Below are positions 43,785 to 52,867 of a DNA stretch of 64,000 nt, in pieces. The position numbers and the translations under genes are program-made. The notes under the pieces were generated by a model that did no database searches, was not told the DNA's origin, and saw nothing but the letters and a program-made list of their open reading frames with translations. Source of the DNA: Chloroflexota bacterium (GTDB lineage Bacteria; Chloroflexota; UBA11872; UBA12225); assembly GCA_030447525.1 (NCBI GenBank), contig JAUJOR010000005.1, positions 1 to 64,000 on the forward strand, written 5' to 3'. Position 1 is the stretch's first letter. Every line of letters starts with the position of its first letter.

Positions 43785-44375
43785 GTGAGTGCGACGCTGG
43801 TCGGCTACGCCCGCTGCTCCACCGACGCGCAGGACCTCACCGCCCAGCGCGCCATCTTGCTCGGGCTGGGCGTGGCCGAGGACCGCATCTACCTGGACCA
43901 CGGCCTCACCGGCACCGACCGCGGCCGGCCCGGCCTCGCTCAGGCCCTGGCCGCCGTCCGCGCCGGGGACACCCTCGTGGTGCCCAAGCTCGACCGGCTC
44001 GCCCGCTCCGTCCCCGACGCCCGCGACATCGGCGACTCCCTCGCCGCGCGCGGGGTGCGGCTCTCCCTCGGCGGCACCCTCTACGACCCGACCGACCCGA
44101 TGGGCAAGCTGTTCTTCAACATCCTCGCCACCTTCGCTGAGTTCGAGGTCGATCTGCTGCGGCTGCGCACCCGCGAGGGCATGGCCGTCGCCAAGGCCAA
44201 GGGCCGGCTGCGGGGCAAGCAGCCCAAACTCACCGGCCGGCAGCAGGCCCACCTGGTGCAGCTCCATCGGGCCGGAGCGCACACGATCGCCGAGCTCGCC
44301 GAGCTGTTCTCGGTCTCTCGGCCGACGGTGTACCGGGCGCTCGAGCGCGATCGCCTCCGCACCAGTCCCCGCTGA
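43785..44375 (+). CDS. tnpR: Serine resolvase of the Tn3-family transposon
   Basis: 196 residues from a GTG at 43785. Serine recombinase catalytic domain with the nucleophile in GYARCSTDAQDLTAQ, then YLDHGLTGTDRGRPGL, LVVPKLDRLARSVPDARDIG, DPMGKLFFNILATFAEFEVD, followed by a C-terminal helix-turn-helix (HTIAELAELFSVSRPTVYRA). Resolves cointegrates at the res site between tnpA and tnpR. The same frame is open upstream across tnpA, but recombinase similarity begins at this GTG. Confidence 0.92.
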   Translation: MSATLVGYARCSTDAQDLTAQRAILLGLGVAEDRIYLDHGLTGTDRGRPGLAQALAAVRAGDTLVVPKLDRLARSVPDARDIGDSLAARGVRLSLGGTLYDPTDPMGKLFFNILATFAEFEVDLLRLRTREGMAVAKAKGRLRGKQPKLTGRQQAHLVQLHRAGAHTIAELAELFSVSRPTVYRALERDRLRTSPR

Positions 44376-44779
44376 CCGAACGCCGGTGGGGCGCGGTCGA
44401 GTCGCCCCCCGCGGCCGAGGACACCGACCCGAGCACCAGGCCTCCCTCGACTGCCCCGGACGCCGGCCCCACCAGCCCGCCCGCTGACTCGGGGCGCCGG
44501 CGCCTTAGCGTACAGATTTCCCGGAATGTGCAAGTGACCCGCAGATGCCGGAACTCGGCAAGAGGGGCCGCTCCGGGTGGGGGCGACGTGACCTTGCAGC
44601 TGTCGCTCCGCCCGCCTGGAGGCCCTCGCGCCTGGGTGTGCTCGCCCTCGTGCGGAAGCTTCGTGGAACTCATGATACCGTACACGCGAGCGGGCAGGGG
44701 GCACAAGGGGCGGGCCGACCGCTCGAGGTGGAGGCGGTCAGGCCCGCGCGCGGCCGATCCGCGCTGCGCACCCGGTCCT

Positions 44780-45961
44780 AGTGTCCCGTCGGCGCCGGGC
44801 GCTGGCGCGGCCAGGCACCGCGCGCTAAAGGCGGCCACGGCCTCGACGAAGCGGGGGTGCTGCTCCCAGTTGCCCATGTGGCCCGCCGGCCGCAGCACCA
44901 CCAACTCGGCCTGTGGCAGCGCGTCCCGCATCCGGGCGCTCACCTGGGGCACGAGCACCCGATCGCGGTCGCCGGTGACGACCAGCACCGGCACCCCGAT
45001 CCGGCCGAGGGTGGCGCGCTCGTCGTGGCGGAACATCCCCCGCACCCCACGCGCGAGCACCGCCGGGGAGGTCCGCGTGTTCAGCCGGGCGGCGGCGTCG
45101 AGTTGGCGCGCTCGGGCCGCCCGGCGAAGCCCGTCGCCCGCGCCAGGAGGTGCGCCGTGCCGTTGGCGTAGCTCAGCCAGGCGCTGAGCCACAGCAGGGG
45201 CCACAGCCCCACCGTGAGCCATAGCAGGGGCACCAGCACCGGCCGTCGCAGGGCGGCGAAGAGGCCGGCGGCGGTGGTGGTGGTACGCACGGGGTCGAGG
45301 TCAGTTGTGTTCACCAGCACCAGGCCGGCGATGCGGGGCCCCAGGCGCTCCGGGAACCGGCGCACAGCGCCAGCGTGGCCATGCCCCCGGCGCTGTGCCC
45401 CAGCAGCACCACCGGACGGTCGCCGGCCAGGGCGGCCACGGCCGCCAGGTCGCCGGCCAGCGCGTCCACGGAGTAATCGCCCGCCGGGGAGGGGCCGGAG
45501 CGCCCGTGCCCGCGCAGGTCGAACGCCAGCAGGTGGAAGCGCCCCCCCAGCGCGCGCCGGAGGTAGGCCCACTCCTCCACGCCGGCCCCCCAGCCATGGG
45601 CCAGGACGACGGGCGGCGCGTCCGGCGGGCCGTAGCGCTCGACGTGCAGGCTCGGTCCCGTCGGGCCGGCGCAGGCGCTCGACCGTCCCAGGGGCCAGGA
45701 GGTCGGGCGCAGCGTGGGGGTGGCGCAGGCCGCCGTGCCCCAGCAGCAGCAGCGTGCCCCAGCGCCCCGCCAGCGTCCACAGGACCAGCGCCAGGCCGGC
45801 GACGAGGGACCCCGTCCCCACCACCGCGCCCGTGTACCAGGCCCACAGCAGGCCCGCCCCGCCGGCGAGGAGTCCGAGGAGAGGAGGGCGACGAGCCAGG
45901 ACAGCAGGAACGCCATCGGGGCGATCAGCATCGCGTGCGGCCATTCATCTCTGCGTATCAT
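44780..45961 (-). pseudogene. Alpha/beta hydrolase with N-terminal membrane segment, multiply frameshifted
   Basis: The start at about 45961 reads MIRRDEWPHAMLIAPMAFLL. Membrane helices (GGAGLLWAWYTGAVVGTGSL, LVAGLALVLWTLAGR) and hydrolase blocks lie in alternating frames: VVLAHGWGAGVEEWAYLRRA (oxyanion HGWG), FDLRGHGRSG, VVLLGHSAGGMATLALCA (nucleophile), AGLVLVNTTDLDPVR, then VPVLVVTGDRDRVLVPQVSA (acid) and LRPAGHMGNWEQHPRFVEA (His). All catalytic residues can be found, but at least four frame changes break the gene. Either decay or sequence errors in GC runs. Confidence 0.75.
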
Positions 45962-46067
45962 CGCATTTCAGGGCGGGATGTCCTCGGCCGGCTGCGCGCC
46001 GTGGCGGTGAGCACCTCCACCATCGTGCGTGCTCCCCTGGGCCGCGGGGCCACGACGCGCGGGCGCG

Positions 46068-46826
46068 CTACGGCGTCGTGGCCAGGGCCACCGCCGCGGC
46101 CAGGTCGCGGCAGCGCCCGATCTGGCGCACCGAGCCGCCGGCGGGGGGCTCGCGCAGCACGTGGTACACGCCGGCGCGCGGCGCCCAGTACACCAGGCCC
46201 AGCGCGTCGGCGACGGTGAAGGTGGCCCACTCCCGGCGGGTACCCACCTCGATGTCCTGCGCCCCGGCCGCCGCCAGGGCCGCCGCCAGGGCCGCCGCCA
46301 GGGCGCGCCGCCAGGGCCGCCGCCAGGGCCGCCGCCAGGGCCGCCGCCAGGCCGCCGCCAGGGCGCCGCCAGGGCCGCCGCCAGGGCCGCCGCCAGGGCC
46401 GCCGGGCGCCGGGCGTCCGCCCCGCCGGCGGGGGCAGCGGGGCGGCGCGGCGGACCGCCCGCTCCACCACGACGAGCAGGCTCGTCCAGGTCGAAGGGCT
46501 TGGCCACGACGGCGAAGAGCCCCGCCTCCCGGCTGCAGGCGCTCTCCCCCGCCGCCGCCTCGCGCACGGCGGCCGTGCTGGCGGTGAACATCACCACCGG
46601 CACCGCGCGGGCCCGGGCGTGGGCCCAGGCGCGTCGCGCCACGACTCCCCGTAGTCCAGCGGGCCGCGGCTGTCCAGGAGGAGGCAGTCGGGCTCCAGGC
46701 GGTCCACCGCGGCGCGGATGGCCGCGGTGGTGACGGCGCCGAGCACGGAGGCGGCGTACCCCTCCTCCGTCAGCACGGTGTGGACGAGGTCGCCCAGCAC
46801 CGGCCCCCGCCCCCGCGCGCGCCGGC
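46068..46826 (-). pseudogene. Response-regulator-like gene with Ala-rich repeat, frameshifted
   Basis: Receiver pieces occur in different frames: LGDLVHTVLTEEGYAASVLG, LEPDCLLLDSRGPLDYG (phospho-Asp region), AVPVVMFTASTAAVREAAAG, LFAVVAKPFDLDE. A 12-bp tandem repeat then encodes Ala/Leu-rich or Arg/Pro-rich peptide depending on frame, followed by a separate C-terminal domain IEVGTRREWATFTVADALGL, YWAPRAGVYHVLREPPAGGS, VRQIGRCRDLAAAVALATTP and a stop at 46068. The C-terminal domain is not recognised. Confidence 0.6.
46267..46408. repeat. 12-bp GC-rich tandem repeats (GCCGCCGCCAGG)
   Basis: About eleven to twelve near-perfect copies with occasional one- or two-base losses. On the reverse strand a perfect array encodes repeating Ala-Ala-Leu-Ala. 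Length variants that are not multiples of three shift the frame of the gene at 46068-46826. Confidence 0.9.
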
Positions 46827-47530
46827 GCCGAGCGCCTCGACCGGCGCGCCGCCCGAGTGGGAGGGCGGAGGGGGTGGGGGATCTCCAGTCATGCCAGCAC
46901 CATTCCCGTCGTGATCGGCCGTTCGAGCCACGCCCGGCAACGGCACGTTTCGTGCCTTGACCCGGCCGGAGCAGCGTGCTCCCGAGCAAAGGGGAAGCCG
47001 ATGCGCCGATCGTCGCCGATGGGCGCGCTGCGCCCCATCCTCGTCGTGGACGACGAGGAGCCGATACGCGGGTTCCTGGCGCTGGCGCTGGTCCTGGAGG
47101 GCTACGCGGTGGTGGAGGCGCCCGACGGGGCGGCCGCCCTGGCGCGGGTGCACGAGGCCCCACCCTGCCTGATCCTGCTGGACATGCGCATGCCGGTCAT
47201 GGACGGCTGGGAGTTCGCCCGGCGCTACCGGGCCCTGCCCGGCCCGCACGCGCCGATCGTCTGCCTCACGGCCGCGGCGGCGGAGGCGGACGCGGCTGTC
47301 CGCGGCGCCCAGATCCGGGCCACCGCCAGCCTGAGCAAGCCCTTCGACCTGGACGACCTGCTGGCCGTGGTGGGCCGCCACGTCCCGCCGCCCGGTCGGC
47401 CGCCGGACGCGCTCGAGGAGCAGCGATGAGGCGCACAGAGTCGCTGCCGCACGTGAACGCGGAAGGGCATGCCAGAGGGGCGGGGTAGCGCATGCCACGC
47501 CCCCCCGCCCCGCCCGAAGCGGGCCGCCGG
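46827..47530 (+). repeat. Direct repeat copy B (copy A at 1-663)
   Basis: Near-identical to the start of the window, including leader, response regulator gene and trailing GC-rich segment. Copy B retains about 30 bases with the ribosome site that copy A lacks, so copy A is probably the derived one. Confidence 0.85.
47001..47429 (+). CDS. Stand-alone receiver-domain response regulator (copy B)
   Basis: 142 residues from MRRSSPMGALRPILVVDDEE, with AAAGGGGAAGCCG directly before the ATG. The phosphoacceptor is in LLDMRMPVMDGWEFARRYR, the Thr in CLTAAAAEADA, the Lys in SLSKPFDLDDLLAVVG. Differs from copy A at scattered positions, mostly conservative, and has a charged end (DALEEQR). No adjacent kinase; the orphan and hybrid kinases at 26-31 kb are the nearest candidates. 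Confidence 0.88.
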   Translation: MRRSSPMGALRPILVVDDEEPIRGFLALALVLEGYAVVEAPDGAAALARVHEAPPCLILLDMRMPVMDGWEFARRYRALPGPHAPIVCLTAAAAEADAAVRGAQIRATASLSKPFDLDDLLAVVGRHVPPPGRPPDALEEQR

Positions 47531-47916
47531 GGCCTCCATCCCCGGCGCTAGCCCGGGGGACGGGTGCCGCGCCTCACGCAACGGAGATTCTTCTCGATTA
47601 CGGGACGGCCGGCGGCGTTGCTCCCTCGCCCATCAGCTCGGCCGATGGCGCGTGCGTCAGTCCCTCTAACATCTCCACGCTGGGAGACTGTGCATCCGGG
47701 CCAGGACGTTCTGGATCCGGAGGACGAGGGGCGATGGCCACGACGTGGGCGGCGACGAGGTGGATCGGGTGACCCGCTCTCGTGCCGCCGACGCACCACT
47801 GCCCCCGATCTGGCGCCTCTGGTCGGTCACCGGAGGGGACCAGCAGTCTCCCGGCCGCCCGCTTTGAACGTCTGTCCCTCAATCTGCGCCAGCTGCCCGG
47901 CCAGCGTCGCCAGCGC
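47430..47916. other. Gene-poor stretch after response regulator
   Basis: Starts with the repeat tail. The leftward frame just past the XRE gene stop reads ALATLAGQLAQIEGQTFKAG before its own stop at about 47825; this looks like the lost C-terminal end of that regulator. No other gene is convincing. Confidence 0.4.
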
Positions 47917-48282
47917 TCAGCGGCCGAGGAACGAGAGCCCCTGGGCCTGGAGCGCCACGGCCCGGACGTCGGAGTCGCGCAGCGCCGCCACCAACTCGAG
48001 GTCGGCTGCGTCCTGTTCGGTGAGGGCGTCGTCGAAGAAGTACGTTGGTGGCACGCGGAAGTACGCCGCCAGTGCCGTCAGATGCTTCAGGGTCGGGTTG
48101 TTCTTCTTCCCCATCCGCAGGAGCCACAGATAGCTCGCCGAGATGGTCGGTCCCCCGCGGCGCCGGACCTCCGCCGCGACGGCCTCCAGGCTCGGATTTC
48201 CGGCGGCGCGGACAAGCTGGTCGAGCTTGTCCGCGAACGTCAGCGGGCCATCGCCTGTCTGCTGCCCACTGGTGCCGCTCAC
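47917..48282 (-). CDS. XRE-family transcriptional regulator
   Basis: 121 residues from a GTG at 48282. Helix-turn-helix with the features of actinobacterial/Chloroflexota XRE proteins: FADKLDQLVRAAGNPSLEAV, RGGPTISASYLWLLRMGKKN, NPTLKHLTALAAYFRVPPTY, FFDDALTEQDAADLEL. The expected C-terminal extension appears after the stop in the same frame (ALATLAGQLAQIEGQTFKAG), so a nonsense change may have shortened it. No clear ribosome site, so translation may be leaderless. Neighbours give no target clue. Confidence 0.85.
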   Translation of the reverse strand: MSGTSGQQTGDGPLTFADKLDQLVRAAGNPSLEAVAAEVRRRGGPTISASYLWLLRMGKKNNPTLKHLTALAAYFRVPPTYFFDDALTEQDAADLELVAALRDSDVRAVALQAQGLSFLGR

Positions 48283-48536
48283 ACTTGAGGAGCGTATCGA
48301 CTAGCGAGCGGGTCCGCCAGCCCGTCCGGCTCACGTTGGTTGACACACGAGGAGGTGCAAGCAGGCCCTCTTCCTCGCAGGGAACGGGGCGCATCGCCGC
48401 GCTGCCTGGCGCGCACTCCAGCACCACGCGCGTGTCGCTGCCGGACGCGCCGGGAACGACGAGCGCCCCCGGCTGACCGAGACGGCCAAGCGGGGGCGCA
48501 TCGCCGACGACGCGCCGAGCATCGCCGGGTGTAGGG
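48283..48536. other. Spacer upstream of XRE gene
   Basis: No supported gene. Presumably contains the promoter of the XRE gene; bounded on the right by the IS6-type copy 3. Confidence 0.4.
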
Positions 48537-49374
48537 GGGATCGTCACATTAACCGCGTGGAGGTCGGCGGCTGATGAGCCGCGGCGTGCTTGCACCCGGT
48601 AGTCGACCGCTACGTGGCGGCGAGCCCCGTGACCTCGCGCCAGGTGGCGAAGCGGGTCTGCAGCAACTCGTGGTACGCGGGGGCGGGAAGCAGGTGGCGG
48701 CGGGGGCGGAAGTGGTCAGAGATCGGGCCGAAGGGAGCGAGAAACTGCTGCGCGTGCGCCGGTGATTTGAACCGTTGGAGCACCCGCTCTCGTCGGCGGG
48801 TGGGGCGGTGCGAGTTCTCCGCCCGGTTGTTCAGCCCCTTGTGCCGCCGGTGCTCGATCCCCGGGAGCACGCGGCGGAGCGCGGGCGGGTAGCTGGCCAA
48901 CTTGTCCGTGATGACCACCCGCGGCTGGTAGCCCTGCCCTTCGACCACACGACGGAGGAAGGTCTCGGCCGCCTCCTGGTTGCGCCGTGCCTGCACCAGA
49001 ATGTCGAGCACCACCCCCTCCTGGTCGACGGCTCTCCAGAGCCACTGCCGCTGGCCGTTGATCTTGAGCTGCACCTCGTCCAGATGCCATTTGTCGCCCG
49101 GACGGAGGCGCCGCCGCCGGAGTCCGTTGGCGAACGCTGGGCCGAACTTCTGGCACCACCTGCGGATGGTCTCGTAGCTCACGGCGATCCCGCGCTCGGC
49201 CAGCAGTTCCTCCACGTCGCGGTAACTGAGGAGGAAGCGGAAGTACAGCCAGACGGCGTGGCTGATGATCTCGCTGGGGAAGCGATAGCGCTTGTACAGC
49301 GGCGCGGGTTGACGCATCGCCGAGTCCTACGGCATGGCCCTACCAACACGCCAGCGAGTTGCCGTGACAATGCC
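48537..49374 (-). mobile_element. IS6-type insertion sequence, copy 3 (intact), 838 bp
   Basis: Ends GGGATCGTCA (48537-48546) and TGACAATGCC (49365-49374) are imperfect inverted repeats of the type seen in copies 1 and 2. It carries one uninterrupted transposase gene. No 8-bp target duplication is visible. Confidence 0.8.
48610..49317 (-). CDS. IS6-family transposase (intact)
   Basis: 235 residues, the usual length for the family. MRQPAPLYKRYRFPSEIISH; VSYETIRRWCQKFGPAFANG (helix-turn-helix); HLDEVQLKINGQRQWLWRAV (first Asp); VVITDKLASYPPALRRVLPG (second Asp); NNRAENSHRPTRRRERVLQR (Glu). No frameshift. It is the reference for the two broken copies in the window and could move or recombine with them by replicative transposition. 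Confidence 0.93.
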   Translation of the reverse strand: MRQPAPLYKRYRFPSEIISHAVWLYFRFLLSYRDVEELLAERGIAVSYETIRRWCQKFGPAFANGLRRRRLRPGDKWHLDEVQLKINGQRQWLWRAVDQEGVVLDILVQARRNQEAAETFLRRVVEGQGYQPRVVITDKLASYPPALRRVLPGIEHRRHKGLNNRAENSHRPTRRRERVLQRFKSPAHAQQFLAPFGPISDHFRPRRHLLPAPAYHELLQTRFATWREVTGLAAT

Positions 49375-49504
49375 GTTGTGCCTACTACCCCCAGACGGGC
49401 GCAGCCCCAGCAAGCCGAGCGGAGCGAGAGCACTCTTGACGCCCAAGCCGGAGGACGCTGTCGCCAGAGGCAGCGCAGGGGACGTCGGTGACCCGCACCT
49501 CGGA

Positions 49505-50257
49505 CTACCCGCCGGGGCTGGTCACGCCGCCCCGATCCGCGCCCTTCTGGGCCACCATCACGTAGTCCAGCGTATCGCCCCGCAGCCCGAAGAGCGTATC
49601 CAGGAACGCACCGGTCCACAGCACCAAGGCCATCGGGACCCACAAGGCGAGCCTCGGCAGCCGTGCCCAACCCCCGGCGTAGGTGTAGACCACCGTGTCG
49701 GCGATCCGCTGCGCGACGGTCGCCCAGAGGCCCGACGTGGGGGTGATCTCAACGACGTGGAGGCCGCTCTTCTCCGCCAGGTAGCGCAAGCCGTAGTGGG
49801 TGTAGCGGTAGAAATCGTTGGGGGCCATGTGGATCTGCCAGGTCTGGGGGGCCGTGAGCAGGAGATGCGCCGCCGGCCGGAGCGTGCGGGCGATCTCGGT
49901 CATGAGCGCGCCCGGTTCGGGAACGTGCTCCAAGACGGAGGTGCATAAGACGGTGTCGAACGCCTCACTGCGGAACGGGAGGGCCAAGCCGCTGCCGGCG
50001 ACGTCCGCCGCCGGGTTCGGGGGGACGTCCACCCCGACGTAGTGCTGCACCTGCTCAAGGAGCGCCTGGTAGGGCTTGCCTCCGCAGCCCACGTCCAACA
50101 AGCGTCCCCGCGCGTAGGGGGCGCGGGTCTGGATCGCCCGCCGCAGCAGCCTCGTGGTGAGATGCTGCGGGTGCATCCTGGCATGCACCCAGGTTCCGCC
50201 GGGTAGGCGCCGGAGGCGCTCGCGCAGGACCTCCACACCCGCCGGTGACTCGTTCAT
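49505..50257 (-). CDS. Class I SAM-dependent methyltransferase with membrane segment
   Basis: 250 residues. SAM-binding motif I in GRLLDVGCGGKPYQALLEQV, acidic residue in HYVGVDVPPN, motif II in FDTVLCTSVLEHVPEPG and motif III LRPAAHLLLTAPQTWQIHMA. A hydrophobic C-terminal stretch (LPRLALWVPMALVLWTGAFL) suggests membrane attachment. This pattern (NDFYRYTHYGLRYLAEKSGL) is common in methyltransferases of cell-surface glycan loci. No glycan genes are nearby, so the substrate is unknown. Confidence 0.88.
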   Translation of the reverse strand: MNESPAGVEVLRERLRRLPGGTWVHARMHPQHLTTRLLRRAIQTRAPYARGRLLDVGCGGKPYQALLEQVQHYVGVDVPPNPAADVAGSGLALPFRSEAFDTVLCTSVLEHVPEPGALMTEIARTLRPAAHLLLTAPQTWQIHMAPNDFYRYTHYGLRYLAEKSGLHVVEITPTSGLWATVAQRIADTVVYTYAGGWARLPRLALWVPMALVLWTGAFLDTLFGLRGDTLDYVMVAQKGADRGGVTSPGG

Positions 50258-50469
50258 ACTCGACTCGTCCCCGTTCCGCTCTCATACGAGCGCGAGGCGC
50301 AACTCCGTCGCGCCGACGCTTCCGACCGGGGCCCACGCCGGTCGCCCGGCTCTGGCGGCCCCGCCGGAAGCAGGGATGTGCAAGATCTTGACCACGCATC
50401 CGGGCGGCGTACCGGCGTACCGGATTGAGCGACCATCGCCCCGCGGGTCCTTTTGTGGCCCCAGCGTGA
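50258..50469. other. Spacer
   Basis: No gene or clear signal; should contain the promoter of the leftward methyltransferase. Confidence 0.35.
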
Positions 50470-50640
50470 CCGCGCGGCCGCTGCCCCCTCGCACGCCAGT
50501 GCCGGGCGCTCCGCGAGATGGGGCTGATCGCGGACGCGGACAGCGGCAGCACGAACGACCCCTACCGCTACCGGACGGTATACCCGGCAGGCCATGCGGA
50601 TGTGCCGCCGACGTCCGACCCCGCCTACATCCGGGGTTGA
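50470..50640 (+). pseudogene. C-terminal remnant of an unidentified protein
   Basis: Open frame without start reading QCRALREMGLIADADSGSTN, DPYRYRTVYPAGHADVPPTS, ending with a stop inside the left end of the second Tn3-type transposon. It looks like the wing end of a winged-helix domain, but too little remains. Confidence 0.4.
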
Positions 50641-51218
50641 GGAAGATCGGAGCAGGATTGAACGGTAAGGGCGCCGCGTGACGCGGGGGCCGGCCGCGCC
50701 GTTGACGGGGCGTGCCCGTCGAGTTCCTCACCGAGGCCCAGGTCGCCGCCTATGGGCGCTTCGCGGGGGCGCCGTCGCGGGCGCAGCTGGAGCGGTTCTT
50801 CTTCCTCGACGACGCCGACCGGGGGCGCGTCGACCAGCGCCGGGGGGACCACAACCGGCTCGGGTTCGCGGTGCAACTCGGGACGGTGCGCTTCCTGGGG
50901 ACATTCCTGGCGGACCCGCCGGACGTCCCGCGCGAGGTCGGCGACTACCTGGCCGGCCAGCTCGGGATCGCTGACCCACGGTGCCTGCGTCGGTACGCGG
51001 CGCGCTTGCCGACGCAGCACGAGCACGCCCGCGAGATCCGGCAGGTGTACGGCTACCGGGAGTTCGCGGCGGCGGCGGGCGAGTTGCGTCGGTTCGTGGC
51101 GGCGAGGGCGTGGGCGTCGGCCGAGGGCCCACGGGCGCTCTTCGACCGGGCGACGGCGTGGTTGGTCGAGCACAAGGTGCTGCTGCCGGGAGCCACGATC
51201 CTCGCCCGGCTGGTGGCG

Positions 51219-51272
51219 GCCGTGCGGGCCGAGGCGGCCGTGCGGGCCGAGGCGGCCGTGCGGGCCGAGGCG
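51219..51272 (+). repeat. Three 18-bp tandem repeats in tnpA
   Basis: GCCGTGCGGGCCGAGGCG is repeated at 51219, 51237 and 51255, encoding AVRAEA three times. In frame, so tolerated. Confidence 0.85.
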
Positions 51273-51550
51273 GCCGAGCGGTTCTGGCGGACGATCACCG
51301 AGGCCGCCGACGGCGTCGATCGGGAGCTGCGCGCCCGGCTGGAGGGCCTGCTGGTCGCGGAGGCCGGAGCGCGCGCCTCGCCCCTGGAGCGGCTCCGCGT
51401 GGCGCCGGCCCGCGTGTCGGGCCCGGCGCTGGTGCGGGCCCTGGAGCGGGTGGTGGCGGTGCGCCGGCTCGGGGCCGGCAGGGCCGGGCATCGCGGCGGC
51501 CCTGGTGGCGGTCCCACCGGGCCGGCTGGCGGCGCTCGCCAGGTACGGAC

Positions 51551-52867
51551 TGGTATTGCCCCGCCTTGGTGGACACCCTCACACTAGGAGGCAAGCGGCC
51601 CCGAAAGAAGGGAGTCCGGACCAATGGGAGCGCGAACGAGACCGCCGTATCCGCCGGCGTTCCGTGCTGAGGCCGTGCGGCTGGTGCACGCCAACGGGCG
51701 GTCGCTGAGCCAGGTGGCCAAGGACCTGGGGGTGCACCACGAGACGCTGCGTGGCTGGGTCAAGCAGGACGCTATAGATGGAGGCCGGCGTGACGGGCTG
51801 AAGACGGAGGAGCGCACCGAGCTGGCCCGGCTGCGGCGCGAGAACCGCATCTTAAAGGAGGAGCGGGAGATCCTGCGCAAGGCAGCTGCTTTTTCGCGGC
51901 GGAGAGCGCGACCCGGTGAGCTGCTTCCGGTTCATCGCCGCGGTGGCGGCCGACCACCCGGTGGCGCTCTCGTGTCGCGTGCTGGGCGTGTCCCGGGCGG
52001 GCTTCTATGCCTGGCGGGATCGGCCGCCCTCGGCGCGGGCCCAGGTCGATGCCGAGCTGACCGGCTTGATTCACCGGCTCCACGACGCGAGCCGGGGCAC
52101 CTATGGCAGTCCCCGCCTCCACGCCGACCTGCGGGCCGCGGGGCGCGCTGTGGGCGCAAGCGGGTGGCGCGGCTGATGCGCCAGGCCGGGCTGGCCGGCT
52201 GCCACCGGCGCCGGCGCCAGCCTCGCACGACCATCGCCGATCCGGCGGCTACGCCGGCCCCAAACCTGGTGCAGCGGGTCTTCAACCCGCTGGCGCCCGA
52301 CCAGCTGTGGCTCGCGGACATCACCTCCATCCCGACCGGAGAGGGGTGGCTCTACCTGGCCACGGTGCTCGATGCCTTCAGCCGGCGCGTCGTCGGCTGG
52401 GCCATGGCCGACCACCTCCGGACCGAGCCTGGTGCTCGACGCGCTCACCATGGCCCTGGGCACCCGCCGGCCGGCGGCCGGGCTGATCCACCACTCGGAC
52501 CGCGGCTGCCAGTACCCCTCCCTCGCCTTCGGCCGGCGCCTGCAGGCGGCCGGGCTCGTGCCCTCCATGAGCCGGGTGGCGAACTGCTGGGACAACGCCG
52601 TGGCCGAGCGCTGCTTCGCCACCCTCAAAGGCGAGCTCGTCGACCGCCAGGCGTGGCCCACGCGAGCGGCGGCCGCGCGCCATCTTCGACTATATCGAAG
52701 GCTTCTACAACCGCCGGCGCCGCCACTCCACCCTCGGCTATCGCAGCCCCGCCGCCTACGAAGCCGCCCATCAAGCCACCCCGACCATGGCCGTGGCGTA
52801 ACGTTGAAAAACGACCTCGTCGAACGATGCCGAACGAGAACGTGTCCACCCTACCGGGGCAATATCA
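51551..52867 (+). mobile_element. IS3-family insertion sequence, 1317 bp
   Basis: Ends TGGTATTGCCCCGCCTTGGT (51551 onward, then GGACAC) and the inverted TGATATTGCCCCGGTAGGGT (to 52867), the TGRT...GGACAC type typical of IS3. Flanking triplets GAC and GAA are close to a 3-bp target duplication. It splits the Tn3-type transposase. Confidence 0.85.
51624..52801 (+). pseudogene. IS3-family OrfA/OrfB, frameshifted
   Basis: OrfA starts at 51624 (MGARTRPPYPPAFRAEAVRL) with helix-turn-helix SLSQVAKDLGVHHETLRGWV and leucine zipper [20 protein letters not shown]. At a TTTTT run near 51890 the usual ending ([12 protein letters not shown] stop) is reached only by a one-base shift, either programmed or a lost T. 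OrfB begins at a GTG overlapping that stop ([20 protein letters not shown]); its DDE blocks LWLADITSIPTGEGWLYLAT, GLIHHSDRGCQYPSLAFGRR and NCWDNAVAERCFATLKGELV lie in different frames, and it ends FYNRRRRHSTLGYRSPAAYE. Confidence 0.85.

Larger units (their letters stand above)
40527..44540. mobile_element. Complete Tn3-family transposon, 4014 bp
   Basis: Perfect 38-bp inverted repeats at 40527-40564 and 44503-44540 (outer GGGTCACTTG, inner CGCTAAGG), divergent tnpA (leftward) and tnpR (rightward) and a res-like region between them. No passenger gene. Flanking 5-mers CTTTC and GCAGA differ, so the original target duplication is lost, pointing to a later deletion or recombination at one end. 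Its termini match those of the miniature element at 2422-2734. Confidence 0.93.

Noticed and set aside
46267..46408. CRISPR-like or iteron array
   Set aside because: Simple 12-bp microsatellite inside a decayed coding region, without spacers.
47598..47882. 94-codon leftward open frame after the XRE gene
   Set aside because: No ribosome site or known domain, and a different frame in the same DNA reads as the lost C-terminus of the XRE protein.
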